From: Aristaeella lactis
GTDB taxonomy: Bacteria; Bacillota; Clostridia; Christensenellales; Aristaeellaceae
NCBI RefSeq assembly: GCF_018118585.1
Contig: NZ_CP069421.1
Location: 744,001-808,000 of the forward strand
Length of the DNA stretch: 64,000 bases
Direction: 5' to 3'
Part shown: in pieces, positions 17,466-25,372 of the stretch
Layout of the letters: the number at the start of each line of letters is the position of its first letter
Numbering within the stretch: the first letter of the stretch is position 1
The notes under the pieces: model-generated
Told to the model about the DNA's origin: nothing
Databases searched by the model: none
What the model saw: only the letters and a program-made list of their open reading frames with translations
Program-made: the position numbers and the translations under genes

Positions 17466-18725
17466 TCAGTTCCTTTCCAGACGAACGATAATGGAATCCG
17501 AGGGAAGATCGTGAAGAAGACCGGGCTGAAGGACGATATGGACCATTTCGCCCGGCGTAAAGATCAGAGCTTTTTTCCTGAGCAATTCCTTTCCGTTGCA
17601 TTCAACGACAACGGAACTGCCCCGGAAAACATCCGCAGGACGGAAGGAAAGCGTAACAGGATTGTCCGTGGGAATCCGTATTTTCTGGGGAACGGTCCCC
17701 CGTACGCCGCTGCCGTCAAGAACAGAAATGTATTCCGGAGAAACAAAACCCGTACGGATATAATCCGCGGCAGCCCTGCCGGCCCGGAAACTCTCATCGG
17801 AAACATGATCCACAAGATCGTGTACATGAAGGACATTGCCGCAGGCAAAAATGCCAGGGATACTCGTCTGCAGCATGTCATCCACCACAGCACCGGAAGT
17901 GACTGCTGAAATATCGATTCCTGCGCCTTTTGTCAGTTCGTTTTCCGGAATCAGGCCGCAGGAGAGGAGAAGCGTATCACAGTCAAAATCCATCTCTGTT
18001 CCGGGAACAGGCTTTCTGTGATCGTCAACCCTGGATACAGTGATCCCTTCAAGTCTCTCACGCCCTCTGATATCTGTGACTGTATGACTGAGATACAGCG
18101 GGATATTATAGTCCTGCAGACATTGTACAATATTGCGGTTCAGACCGGAAGAATAAGGCATGATCTCAACACAGGCAAGCACTTTTGCACCCTGCAGCGT
18201 CATCCGGCGAGCCATGATCAGACCGATATCTCCTGAACCGAGAATCACTACACGCCGTCCGGGCATAAAACCTTCCAGGTTGACGAAACGCTGCGCTGTT
18301 CCGGCTGAAAAGATTCCGGCGCAGCGTGTGCCGGGAGTGCACAGAGCGCCGCGGGGACGTTCCCGGCAACCCATGGCAAGAATAACCGCTTTGGCATGAA
18401 TCAGCTGCAATCCGTTTTCGGATGAAACACAGATGACTGATTTATCCCGCGATACAGAAAGAACAGTTGTGGAGCATTCAACAGGAATCCCCAGTTCATG
18501 TATACGGTCTATATCTTTCTGCGCATATTCAGGACCGGTCAGTTCCTCCTTAAACCGATGCAGACCAAACCCGTTATGAATACACTGACGCAAAATGCCT
18601 CCCGGCTCTTTTTCACGTTCAATCACCAGTACGGAACCGACGTGTTCCTCATGAGCGGCAATGGCAGCGGCAAGGCCGGCCGGACCGGCACCGACAATGA
18701 GGATATCAACATTTCTTTCAGTCAT
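17466..18725 (-). CDS. FAD-dependent oxidoreductase, second member of a GlpABC-like set
   Basis: A 419-residue pyridine-nucleotide-disulfide-type flavoprotein. The FAD dinucleotide-binding motif GAGPAGLAAAIAA is at the N-terminus, a second Rossmann motif (VVILGSGDIGLIMAR) lies mid-protein, and the conserved GCRERPRGAL precedes it. Its start overlaps the end of the upstream flavoprotein by eight bases, and DUF1667 follows. The best-supported role is moving electrons from the dehydrogenase partner to NAD(P) or another carrier. The substrate could be glycerol-3-phosphate or another 2-hydroxy compound. No glycerol kinase or facilitator is nearby to decide. Confidence 0.88.
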   Translation of the reverse strand: MTERNVDILIVGAGPAGLAAAIAAHEEHVGSVLVIEREKEPGGILRQCIHNGFGLHRFKEELTGPEYAQKDIDRIHELGIPVECSTTVLSVSRDKSVICVSSENGLQLIHAKAVILAMGCRERPRGALCTPGTRCAGIFSAGTAQRFVNLEGFMPGRRVVILGSGDIGLIMARRMTLQGAKVLACVEIMPYSSGLNRNIVQCLQDYNIPLYLSHTVTDIRGRERLEGITVSRVDDHRKPVPGTEMDFDCDTLLLSCGLIPENELTKGAGIDISAVTSGAVVDDMLQTSIPGIFACGNVLHVHDLVDHVSDESFRAGRAAADYIRTGFVSPEYISVLDGSGVRGTVPQKIRIPTDNPVTLSFRPADVFRGSSVVVECNGKELLRKKALIFTPGEMVHIVLQPGLLHDLPSDSIIVRLERN

Positions 18726-20187
18726 GAACCGTTTCCTCCTTCAGAAAAGAATCAACGGTACCGGCGAGGATATAACTGTTTCCGCCGTTCTTTGTGACCT
18801 TGTCAAGGGGCAAACCTGTCTCAGCCGATATGATTTCGGCCACACGGGGCATACAGAAACCGCCCTGGCAGCGTCCCATACCGGCACGAGTACGACGCTT
18901 GACACCGTCAACAGACCGTGCTCCGACAGGCCGGTGTACGGCGGCACGGATTTCAGCCTCCGTCACCACCTCGCACCGGCAGATGATATTGCCGTATGAC
19001 GGATCAGAAGATATTGCCTCTGCCTTTTCTGCGTCTGTCATTTCATTGAAAGGACGGGGCTTTTCCGGACAGTCCAGGAAAGGATCCCTGAAAGGAAGAT
19101 TCAGATAACGTGCGATCATTTCTGCCAGATCCTGTCCGACCGCGGGAGCGGATGAAAGTCCTGGACTTTCAATTCCTATGGCTTCAAAAAGTCCCGGGCA
19201 GTCTTCACACGGACCGATAACGAAATCATCCGTTGTAAGATGCGCGCGGATCCCGCTGAAATTTGTAATGTTGGATCTGACAGAAAGACGCGGCCAGGTC
19301 ATCGCGGCTTTACGGATCACTTCATCCAGGCCTTCCGCGGTTGTGGCGGTATCGGAGGGATCAGTGATGTCTTCAGCTGTGGGACCAAGCAGAAGATTCC
19401 CGTGTACAGTCGGTGAAACAAGGACGCCTTTTCCCATGGGAGACGGACACTGGAAGATGGTGTGTGAAAAAGCCGGAACTGTTTCACGGTCCAGCAGATA
19501 GTACTGGCCTCTCCGGTGAATCATTGTCAGCTTTTGTTCCGACAGCTGATTATGAATGTCTGCTCCTGAAGCACCCGCGCAGTTGACAAGAACCCTGCAG
19601 GTGTAAGTATCATGATTTGTTTTAACGGAAAAACATCCGTCAGGCAGATGCTCGGCGGACAAAACCGTTTCATCAAAGCGGAAGGAAACACCGTTTACCG
19701 CAGCGTGATCTGCCAGTGCAAAAGCAGTTTCATATGGACTGATCACAGCGCTTCCGGGGATGTGCAGGGCACATCTGACTTCGGGACTGATGTTCGGCTC
19801 AAGGGAGAGTACGGCATCATGATCAAGGATCTCCAGGTTTTCAACACCGTTTTCAAGTCCCCGTGATTTCAGCGCCTCAACAGCCGGTATATCGTTGTCA
19901 TTCAGGGCAATGACAAGAGCACCATTACGCCTGTATGGCACATGCAGTGATGTGCACAGTGATTCGTACATGGCTGCGCCGCGGATATTATACAGGGCTT
20001 TTTTGGTTCCGGGACGGGCATCATAACCGGCATGGACGATACCACTGTTGGCCTTTGTAGCACCTTCGGCAATATCATACGCGCTTTCCAGTACGGTTAC
20101 GGAAGCATTGTACCTGGACAATTCCCGCGCGACAGCACAACCGGTTATACCGGCACCGATCACAAGGATATCAGCCTGATAAGACAT
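18718..20187 (-). CDS. NAD(P)/FAD-dependent oxidoreductase with C-terminal BFD-like [2Fe-2S] domain (GlpA-like)
   Basis: A 489-residue DAO-family flavoprotein. The FAD-binding motif GAGITGCAVARELSRY opens it, and the remainder follows the GlpA / L-2-hydroxyglutarate oxidase pattern. The C-terminal ~90 residues form a BFD-like domain with cysteines in CRCEVV and RCQGGFC. The ATG at 20187 is chosen because GGAGG precedes it; 18 further upstream in-frame residues do not resemble the family. It is first gene of a tightly packed three-gene operon with its own promoter. It is most likely an anaerobic glycerol-3-phosphate dehydrogenase-like enzyme. Confidence 0.87.
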   Translation of the reverse strand: MSYQADILVIGAGITGCAVARELSRYNASVTVLESAYDIAEGATKANSGIVHAGYDARPGTKKALYNIRGAAMYESLCTSLHVPYRRNGALVIALNDNDIPAVEALKSRGLENGVENLEILDHDAVLSLEPNISPEVRCALHIPGSAVISPYETAFALADHAAVNGVSFRFDETVLSAEHLPDGCFSVKTNHDTYTCRVLVNCAGASGADIHNQLSEQKLTMIHRRGQYYLLDRETVPAFSHTIFQCPSPMGKGVLVSPTVHGNLLLGPTAEDITDPSDTATTAEGLDEVIRKAAMTWPRLSVRSNITNFSGIRAHLTTDDFVIGPCEDCPGLFEAIGIESPGLSSAPAVGQDLAEMIARYLNLPFRDPFLDCPEKPRPFNEMTDAEKAEAISSDPSYGNIICRCEVVTEAEIRAAVHRPVGARSVDGVKRRTRAGMGRCQGGFCMPRVAEIISAETGLPLDKVTKNGGNSYILAGTVDSFLKEETVHD

Positions 20188-20212
20188 ATTGTCGCCTCCT
20201 GTATCTGTATAT

Positions 20213-20241
20213 AATATAACAAAATATAGATCGGCATGCAA
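20213..20241 (-). promoter_or_regulatory. Promoter for the GlpABC-like operon
   Basis: On the minus strand: TTGCAT (plus 20236-20241), a 17-base spacer and TATATT (plus 20213-20218), about 26 bases upstream of the start codon. It is back-to-back with the sugar kinase promoter. Confidence 0.6.
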
Positions 20242-20278
20242 TCAAAGATGAAAGGGCAGTCAGCCGACCGGACTTCGG

Positions 20279-20307
20279 TTGCGTATGTATGATCGGAATG
20301 GTATAAT
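20279..20307 (+). promoter_or_regulatory. Promoter for the sugar kinase run
   Basis: TTGCGT at 20279-20284, a 17-base spacer and a perfect TATAAT at 20302-20307. It lies 31 bases before the ATG and diverges from the flavoprotein operon. Confidence 0.65.
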
Positions 20308-20337
20308 AATACGAATAGTGTGTAATGGGGTGGAGAA

Positions 20338-21264
20338 ATGATTACAACCATTTGCCTGAATCCCTGCTTTGACAAGACGGTCAATGTTGAGAATCTTCAG
20401 ACCGGACAGGTTAACAGGATCAGGGATACCCGTGTGGATCTGGGCGGAAAGGGGATCAACGTTGCCGTTGTTGCGAGCCGTCTCGGCCTGGATGTCCAGT
20501 GTATAGGCATAATGGGGGAAAACGGTTCCACAGAGCTGACAGCCATGATGGACAGGGAAGGCCTGAAACACCGTTTTATGACTGTTCCCGGTCATGTCAG
20601 AACGAATATGAAGGTATACAGCCTGGACGGGCAGGGTGTTACGGAACTGAATGAGCCCGGTTCACCGCTGAATCCGGAAATGCTGGAACAGTTTACGGCG
20701 ATTGCCGAAGAGGCCACACGGGACAGCAATATGATTGTTATGACCGGCAGCCTGCCTCCGGGATGCCCCGAAGGTACATACAGAAATTTGATGAAAGCGC
20801 TGGAAGGCAAAAAATGTATCCTTGACACTGAAGGCAGGGAACTGGAAATGGCCGCCAAGGGCGGACATCCTTTTCTGATTAAGCCTAACCTCAGGGAAAT
20901 GGAAGCAACGCTTGGAATTGAACTGAGAACGATGCGTGCCATACGGGATGCCGCTCTGCTGTTTATCAGGCTCGGCGTTCAGCATTCTGTTGTATCCATG
21001 GGAGCTATGGGGGCCATGTATATTTCTGCGGAAAAAACGCTGTTTGCGCCTGCGCTGCGGGTTGAAACAAAATCAACCGTCGGCGCCGGTGATGCTATGA
21101 TCGGCGGAATGCTCCTGGGCTATGAAGTGGAAAAGGATATGGCTAAAGCGTTCAGGTACGGCATAGCAGCGGGCGCTGCCAGCGTAATGACAGAAGGCAC
21201 CCAGCTGATTGTCCGTTCTGATTTTGAAAAACTTCTGGACCAGGTCCGTATTCAGGAAGTGTAA
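20338..21264 (+). CDS. PfkB-family hexose phosphate kinase (1-phosphofructokinase-like)
   Basis: A 308-residue ribokinase/PfkB kinase of the FruK/LacC/PfkB subgroup. It starts ITTICLNPCFDKTV, close to the subgroup's usual NPxxD opening, has the GGKGINVA signature, and ends with the catalytic GAGDAMIGG (D252). Members phosphorylate fructose-1-phosphate, tagatose-6-phosphate or fructose-6-phosphate. No fruA, fruR or lac genes adjoin, so the substrate stays open. GGGGTGGA precedes the ATG. An acetyltransferase follows two bases later. Confidence 0.88.
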   Translation: MITTICLNPCFDKTVNVENLQTGQVNRIRDTRVDLGGKGINVAVVASRLGLDVQCIGIMGENGSTELTAMMDREGLKHRFMTVPGHVRTNMKVYSLDGQGVTELNEPGSPLNPEMLEQFTAIAEEATRDSNMIVMTGSLPPGCPEGTYRNLMKALEGKKCILDTEGRELEMAAKGGHPFLIKPNLREMEATLGIELRTMRAIRDAALLFIRLGVQHSVVSMGAMGAMYISAEKTLFAPALRVETKSTVGAGDAMIGGMLLGYEVEKDMAKAFRYGIAAGAASVMTEGTQLIVRSDFEKLLDQVRIQEV

Positions 21265-21266
21265 AC

Positions 21267-21734
21267 ATGTTTTTTCGGCGTTACAGAGTAGAGTATTCTG
21301 ACGGCGTGATTGATCTTATACCGCTTCATATCGGTGCACCTAACCGTGAACTGGGTTTCGGGCATGAACAGGTCTGGAAAATCACACTGCATAATGAGCA
21401 ACAGGAGATCGGCCAGATCAGTTACCGGGACGGTGAAAGCAGGTGTGTATATTATTACGGACATATCGGATATCACATTGATCCTCCGTACCGGGGGCAT
21501 CATTATGCAGCCAGAGCCTGTAAACTGCTGCAAAGAGAGATCCGTTTGTCAGGCAAAACATCGGTGGTCATTACCTGTGATCCGGATAACGAGGCCAGCC
21601 GGAAGACATGCTGCAGGCTGGGATGCCTGTTTGAAAGGATTACAGACGTGCCGGAAGATATATACAGGAAATTTGAAATCAGTCACAGCAAATGCCGGTA
21701 TATCTGGCATATTGATGCAGCGGAAGAGAAATGA
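21267..21734 (+). CDS. GNAT-family N-acetyltransferase
   Basis: A 155-residue GNAT fold protein. YHIDPPYRGHHYAARACKLL fits the acetyl-CoA pyrophosphate loop and following helix (R/Q-x-x-G-x-G/A region), and VITCDPDNEASRKTCCRLG is the usual DxxNxxS motif before the last helix. The acceptor substrate is unknown. It sits two bases after the sugar kinase and overlaps the hydrolase by four bases. Confidence 0.82.
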   Translation: MFFRRYRVEYSDGVIDLIPLHIGAPNRELGFGHEQVWKITLHNEQQEIGQISYRDGESRCVYYYGHIGYHIDPPYRGHHYAARACKLLQREIRLSGKTSVVITCDPDNEASRKTCCRLGCLFERITDVPEDIYRKFEISHSKCRYIWHIDAAEEK

Positions 21735-22513
21735 AAGAGATCATTAACGGAACAGAGATTCATTACAGGACTGCCGGAAACGGAGGAAGCAGAGTCCTTC
21801 TGCTTCATGGATGGGGCTGCGATATGAAACTGATGCAGCCTGTGGCTGATGCGCTTGAGAAAGAGCATCAGATTCTTCTTGTGGATTTTCCAGGACATGG
21901 AGAAAGCGGCAGACCTCCTGAACCGTGGGGAGTGCCTGAATATGCCGGATGCATTACGGCACTGCTTGATAAACTCGAATACACACCGTGTGATGTTGTC
22001 GCACACAGCTTCGGGTGCCGGGTGGCTGCCTGGATAGGAGCCCATCATCCTGATATGTTTGGGAAAATGGTTTTTACGGGTGCCGCGGGAATTCGGCCGA
22101 AGCAGACTGAAGAATCCAGAAAACGCAGCGCCAGGTATCAGAAACTCAGAAAATACTGTGAGATTCTTAAGCGCGTTCCTTTGTCCCGTTCAATGGCAGA
22201 ACGCATGGAAGATAAACTCAGAAAGCGTTTCGGAAGCCGGGATTACAATGCGCTGGATCCGGAAATGCGCAAAACATTTGTCAAAGTGATTAACCAGGAT
22301 CTTACGGATCTTTATAAAGATATTCAGGCCAGCACTTTGCTGATCTGGGGTGATTCGGATTCGGAAACTCCGCTCTGGATGGCCAAAGAGATGGAGAAAC
22401 GCATCCCTGACGCAGGCCTTGTGATCCTTGAGGGCGGAAGCCATTTCGCTTATCTCGAGCAGATCCAGAGGTTTAACACGATAGTATCTCATTTTCTGAA
22501 GGGAGACGAGTAA
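21731..22513 (+). CDS. Alpha/beta-hydrolase
   Basis: A 260-residue alpha/beta-hydrolase fold protein with an intact catalytic triad: nucleophile S93 in AHSFGCR, an acid in IWGDSDSETP (near 205) and histidine in GGSHFAYLEQ (near 238). The oxyanion region LLHGWGCDMKLM is clear. The start overlaps the acetyltransferase stop (ATGA), and the next gene begins one base after its stop. The substrate is unknown, although co-transcription with a MurF-like ligase and Ddl hints at an envelope link. Confidence 0.85.
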   Translation: MKEIINGTEIHYRTAGNGGSRVLLLHGWGCDMKLMQPVADALEKEHQILLVDFPGHGESGRPPEPWGVPEYAGCITALLDKLEYTPCDVVAHSFGCRVAAWIGAHHPDMFGKMVFTGAAGIRPKQTEESRKRSARYQKLRKYCEILKRVPLSRSMAERMEDKLRKRFGSRDYNALDPEMRKTFVKVINQDLTDLYKDIQASTLLIWGDSDSETPLWMAKEMEKRIPDAGLVILEGGSHFAYLEQIQRFNTIVSHFLKGDE

Positions 22514-22514
22514 T

Positions 22515-24125
22515 ATGCTGCTCACTGTACTTCTCAGTATGGGGATTGCGGCAGGATGTCTGCTGTCCGGCAGGATTCTGTTTCATTATTTCCAGCTGGA
22601 AAGCTATCAGTTCCCGGGATACTTTCGTACGGTCAGAAGAAATCTCCTCAAATCCCTTCTGCCGGGTTTCCTTTTTATGCTGCTGTTTGGTATTTCCGCA
22701 GGACTTCTCAGCCTGGTTGTTCAGGGAAAAGGAAACAATGCTTTTTTCTGCGTGGCTGAGATCCTGATCCTTGCTGCAGGCGGCTGGTTCATTGGCAGAC
22801 AGTGTTCTGAAAAACATGCCAAAAAGGCATTTGTACTGACAGCACGGGTTAAAAGACTGTATATCGTTTCCTTTATTGTTCTGACGCTGCTGCTTTGTCT
22901 TATTATCCGTATGACAACCGGTTACGCAGGACGTTATGCCGCTGCCATACTGATTGTTTTTCCTGTTCTTCTGCCTCTCTGGACCGCACTGTGCGGACTT
23001 CTGGCGTGGCCGGTGGAAAAGGCAATCAGCGAAATGTATTTCAGGGACGCGCAGCGTATTCTCCGGGAAAGAAAAGACCTGATCAGAATCGGCATCACCG
23101 GCAGCTGGGGCAAAACCAGCGTTAAGTTCATACTCGGTACAATCCTTGAAGAGAAATACCGGACTCTGGTCACTCCGGCCAGCTTTAATACCCCTATGGG
23201 GGTCACAAAAGTGATCCGGACCCGGCTTGAACCGGGACACCGTGTTTTTGTCGCGGAGATGGGAGCCAGGCATGTCGGGGATATCAGGGAAATGTGCCGG
23301 CTTGTACATCCTGAAATAGGGATTATCACCTCCGTGGGCCCGCAGCACCTGGACACTTTCCGGACAGTGGAGCGTGTTGCAGGAACAAAATATGAGCTGA
23401 TCGAGGCCCTTCCTGAAGACGGTGAAGCCTTCTTTGCCGATGATGACGGAATCTGCAGAAAGCTATATGATAAAACGAAAAACAAAAAGCACCTGACTGG
23501 GCTTGACAGGGAGAAGGATGAGGTATGGGCTGAGGAGATAGCCTATACACAGAGAGGTACAACATTTGTACTTTGTACTGAAGAAGGACGTTATCCCTGC
23601 CATACACAGCTTCTGGGTGAACTGAATATAAGGAATATCCTCCTGTGTGCTTCCGTTGCAATCAGCCTCGGACTGACGAAAGAACAGATTGTACGGGGAA
23701 TCAGCAGGATCCAGCCTGTGGAGCACCGGCTTCAGCTGACCAGCCATCCGGATGGACTCAGTGTTATAGATGACGCATTCAACAGCAACATAAAAGGCGC
23801 CAGACAGGCCTTCCAGGTGCTGAAACAGTTTCCGGGAAAAAGAATCATTGTTACTCCGGGCATGGTCGAACTGGGAAGCCGGGAATACGAACTGAACAGG
23901 GAATTCGGAGAAGCAATGGCCGATTGCTGTGATATTGCGATCCTTGTGGGGAAAAAACGGTGTGAACCCATTGCGGAAGGACTTAAAAACGGCGGATTTC
24001 CTGTGGATTCGATTATGATGGTGTCATCATTGAATGAAGCGGCAGAACTGCTTCGGAATATATCGGGAGCAGGGGATACTGTTTTATTTGAAAACGATCT
24101 GCCTGATAATTATACGGAAGGCTGA
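22515..24125 (+). CDS. Membrane-anchored Mur ligase (MurF-like)
   Basis: A 536-residue protein with about 190 residues of N-terminal membrane region (roughly five helices, near 2-22, 48-70, 78-95, 113-133 and 138-160) fused to a Mur ligase. The ATP-binding GSWGKTS lies at 196-202, followed by the central domain (FVAEMGARHVGDI) and C-terminal domain (VIDDAFNSN). The family nearest by motif is UDP-MurNAc-tripeptide:D-Ala-D-Ala ligase. Ddl, which makes D-Ala-D-Ala, is next, which supports MurF activity. The membrane extension is known in some Clostridia but absent from classical MurF. Confidence 0.85.
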   Translation: MLLTVLLSMGIAAGCLLSGRILFHYFQLESYQFPGYFRTVRRNLLKSLLPGFLFMLLFGISAGLLSLVVQGKGNNAFFCVAEILILAAGGWFIGRQCSEKHAKKAFVLTARVKRLYIVSFIVLTLLLCLIIRMTTGYAGRYAAAILIVFPVLLPLWTALCGLLAWPVEKAISEMYFRDAQRILRERKDLIRIGITGSWGKTSVKFILGTILEEKYRTLVTPASFNTPMGVTKVIRTRLEPGHRVFVAEMGARHVGDIREMCRLVHPEIGIITSVGPQHLDTFRTVERVAGTKYELIEALPEDGEAFFADDDGICRKLYDKTKNKKHLTGLDREKDEVWAEEIAYTQRGTTFVLCTEEGRYPCHTQLLGELNIRNILLCASVAISLGLTKEQIVRGISRIQPVEHRLQLTSHPDGLSVIDDAFNSNIKGARQAFQVLKQFPGKRIIVTPGMVELGSREYELNREFGEAMADCCDIAILVGKKRCEPIAEGLKNGGFPVDSIMMVSSLNEAAELLRNISGAGDTVLFENDLPDNYTEG

Positions 24126-24139
24126 CGGAGGACAGAAGT

Positions 24140-25351
24140 ATGAAAAAAACAATCGGAGTTATATTCGGAAGCAGAAGCTGTGAAAGGGAAGTCGCGATTA
24201 TCAGCGCGGTTCAGCTGATGCGCCATATTGACACGGAAAAGTACAACACAGTTCCTGTTTATATTGATGAGACCGGAAACTGGTACACCGGAGAAAAACT
24301 GATGGACATCAATACTTATAAGCCGTTCCGCGGGGATCAGAAAGGGATTGTCAAAGTTTTTCCGGATCTTTCCTCCGCTTCCGGTGCCCTGCTGACACTG
24401 AACAGGGGAACGGGACTTTTCAGCCGTGAAAAAATCGAAATTGCTGCCCGTATTGATGTATATATCGTTGTCATGCACGGCCTGAACGGGGAAGACGGTA
24501 CGCTGCAGGGCCTGCTTGAACTGGCCAATGTACCTTATACTTCCACAGGTGTTGCCGGCAGTGCCCTGGGAATGGATAAAATCATGATGAAGCAGTTTTT
24601 CCGGGGAGCCGGACTGCCTGTCCTGCCCGGAATATGGTTTTCACGTAGCGCGTTCCGGAGTGACCGTGATTCTGTTGCCAAACAGGTCGAAAAAGAAATC
24701 GGATATCCTGTATTTGTCAAGCCGGCCAATCTGGGGTCAAGCATAGGCGTAAGCCGTGCTGATGACAGGGAATCCCTTTATGACAGCCTTGAACTTGCTT
24801 TTGAATACGACCGGCGTGTTCTGGTTGAAAAAGGCCTGGATAAACCTGTTGAACTGAACTGCAGCGTAAAAGGATACGATGATGATGTGCAGGCATCCCC
24901 GATTGAAATGCCTCTGAACAGCGACGGTTTCCTGGATTTCGGAGATAAATACCTTGCATCCGGCGGCAGCAAAGGTATGGCGAGTCTTCACAGGGTTCTG
25001 CCGGCTCCGATCGAAGACAGCCTGAGGGATGAGATCCAGGAAATGAGCAGGACAATCTTCCGTCTGCTGGACTGCAAGGGAGTCGTGCGGATCGACTATA
25101 TGTTTGACCGCGAAAGCGAGAAAACCTATATCACAGAAATCAATACCATTCCGGGAAGCCTGGCGTTTTATCTCTGGGAAAACGCAGGAATTCCGTACAG
25201 CAGCCTGATTAATGATATGATTGAATACGCTGAGAGAGCGCACGCTGATAAAAACACGGCCAATTATGCCTACACCAGCGACATACTGAAAAATGTTTCG
25301 CTGGGAGCAAAGGGAGCTAAAGGAAGCAAAGCTGCAAAGCTTTCAAAATGA
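24140..25351 (+). CDS. ddl: D-alanine--D-alanine ligase
   Basis: A 403-residue ATP-grasp ligase making D-Ala-D-Ala for peptidoglycan. The N-terminus has the family's GGxSxERxVS-like opening in the form GSRSCEREVAIIS. GLNGEDGTLQGLLE, GMDKIMMKQ, the ATP-grasp FVKPANLGSSIGVS and the magnesium motif EINTIPGS are present. It is some 40 residues longer than typical Ddl, with a lysine/alanine-rich tail (KGAKGSKAAK). GGAGG precedes the ATG. Confidence 0.95.
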   Translation: MKKTIGVIFGSRSCEREVAIISAVQLMRHIDTEKYNTVPVYIDETGNWYTGEKLMDINTYKPFRGDQKGIVKVFPDLSSASGALLTLNRGTGLFSREKIEIAARIDVYIVVMHGLNGEDGTLQGLLELANVPYTSTGVAGSALGMDKIMMKQFFRGAGLPVLPGIWFSRSAFRSDRDSVAKQVEKEIGYPVFVKPANLGSSIGVSRADDRESLYDSLELAFEYDRRVLVEKGLDKPVELNCSVKGYDDDVQASPIEMPLNSDGFLDFGDKYLASGGSKGMASLHRVLPAPIEDSLRDEIQEMSRTIFRLLDCKGVVRIDYMFDRESEKTYITEINTIPGSLAFYLWENAGIPYSSLINDMIEYAERAHADKNTANYAYTSDILKNVSLGAKGAKGSKAAKLSK

Positions 25352-25372
25352 TGAAAGGGCCCACGAATAAGC

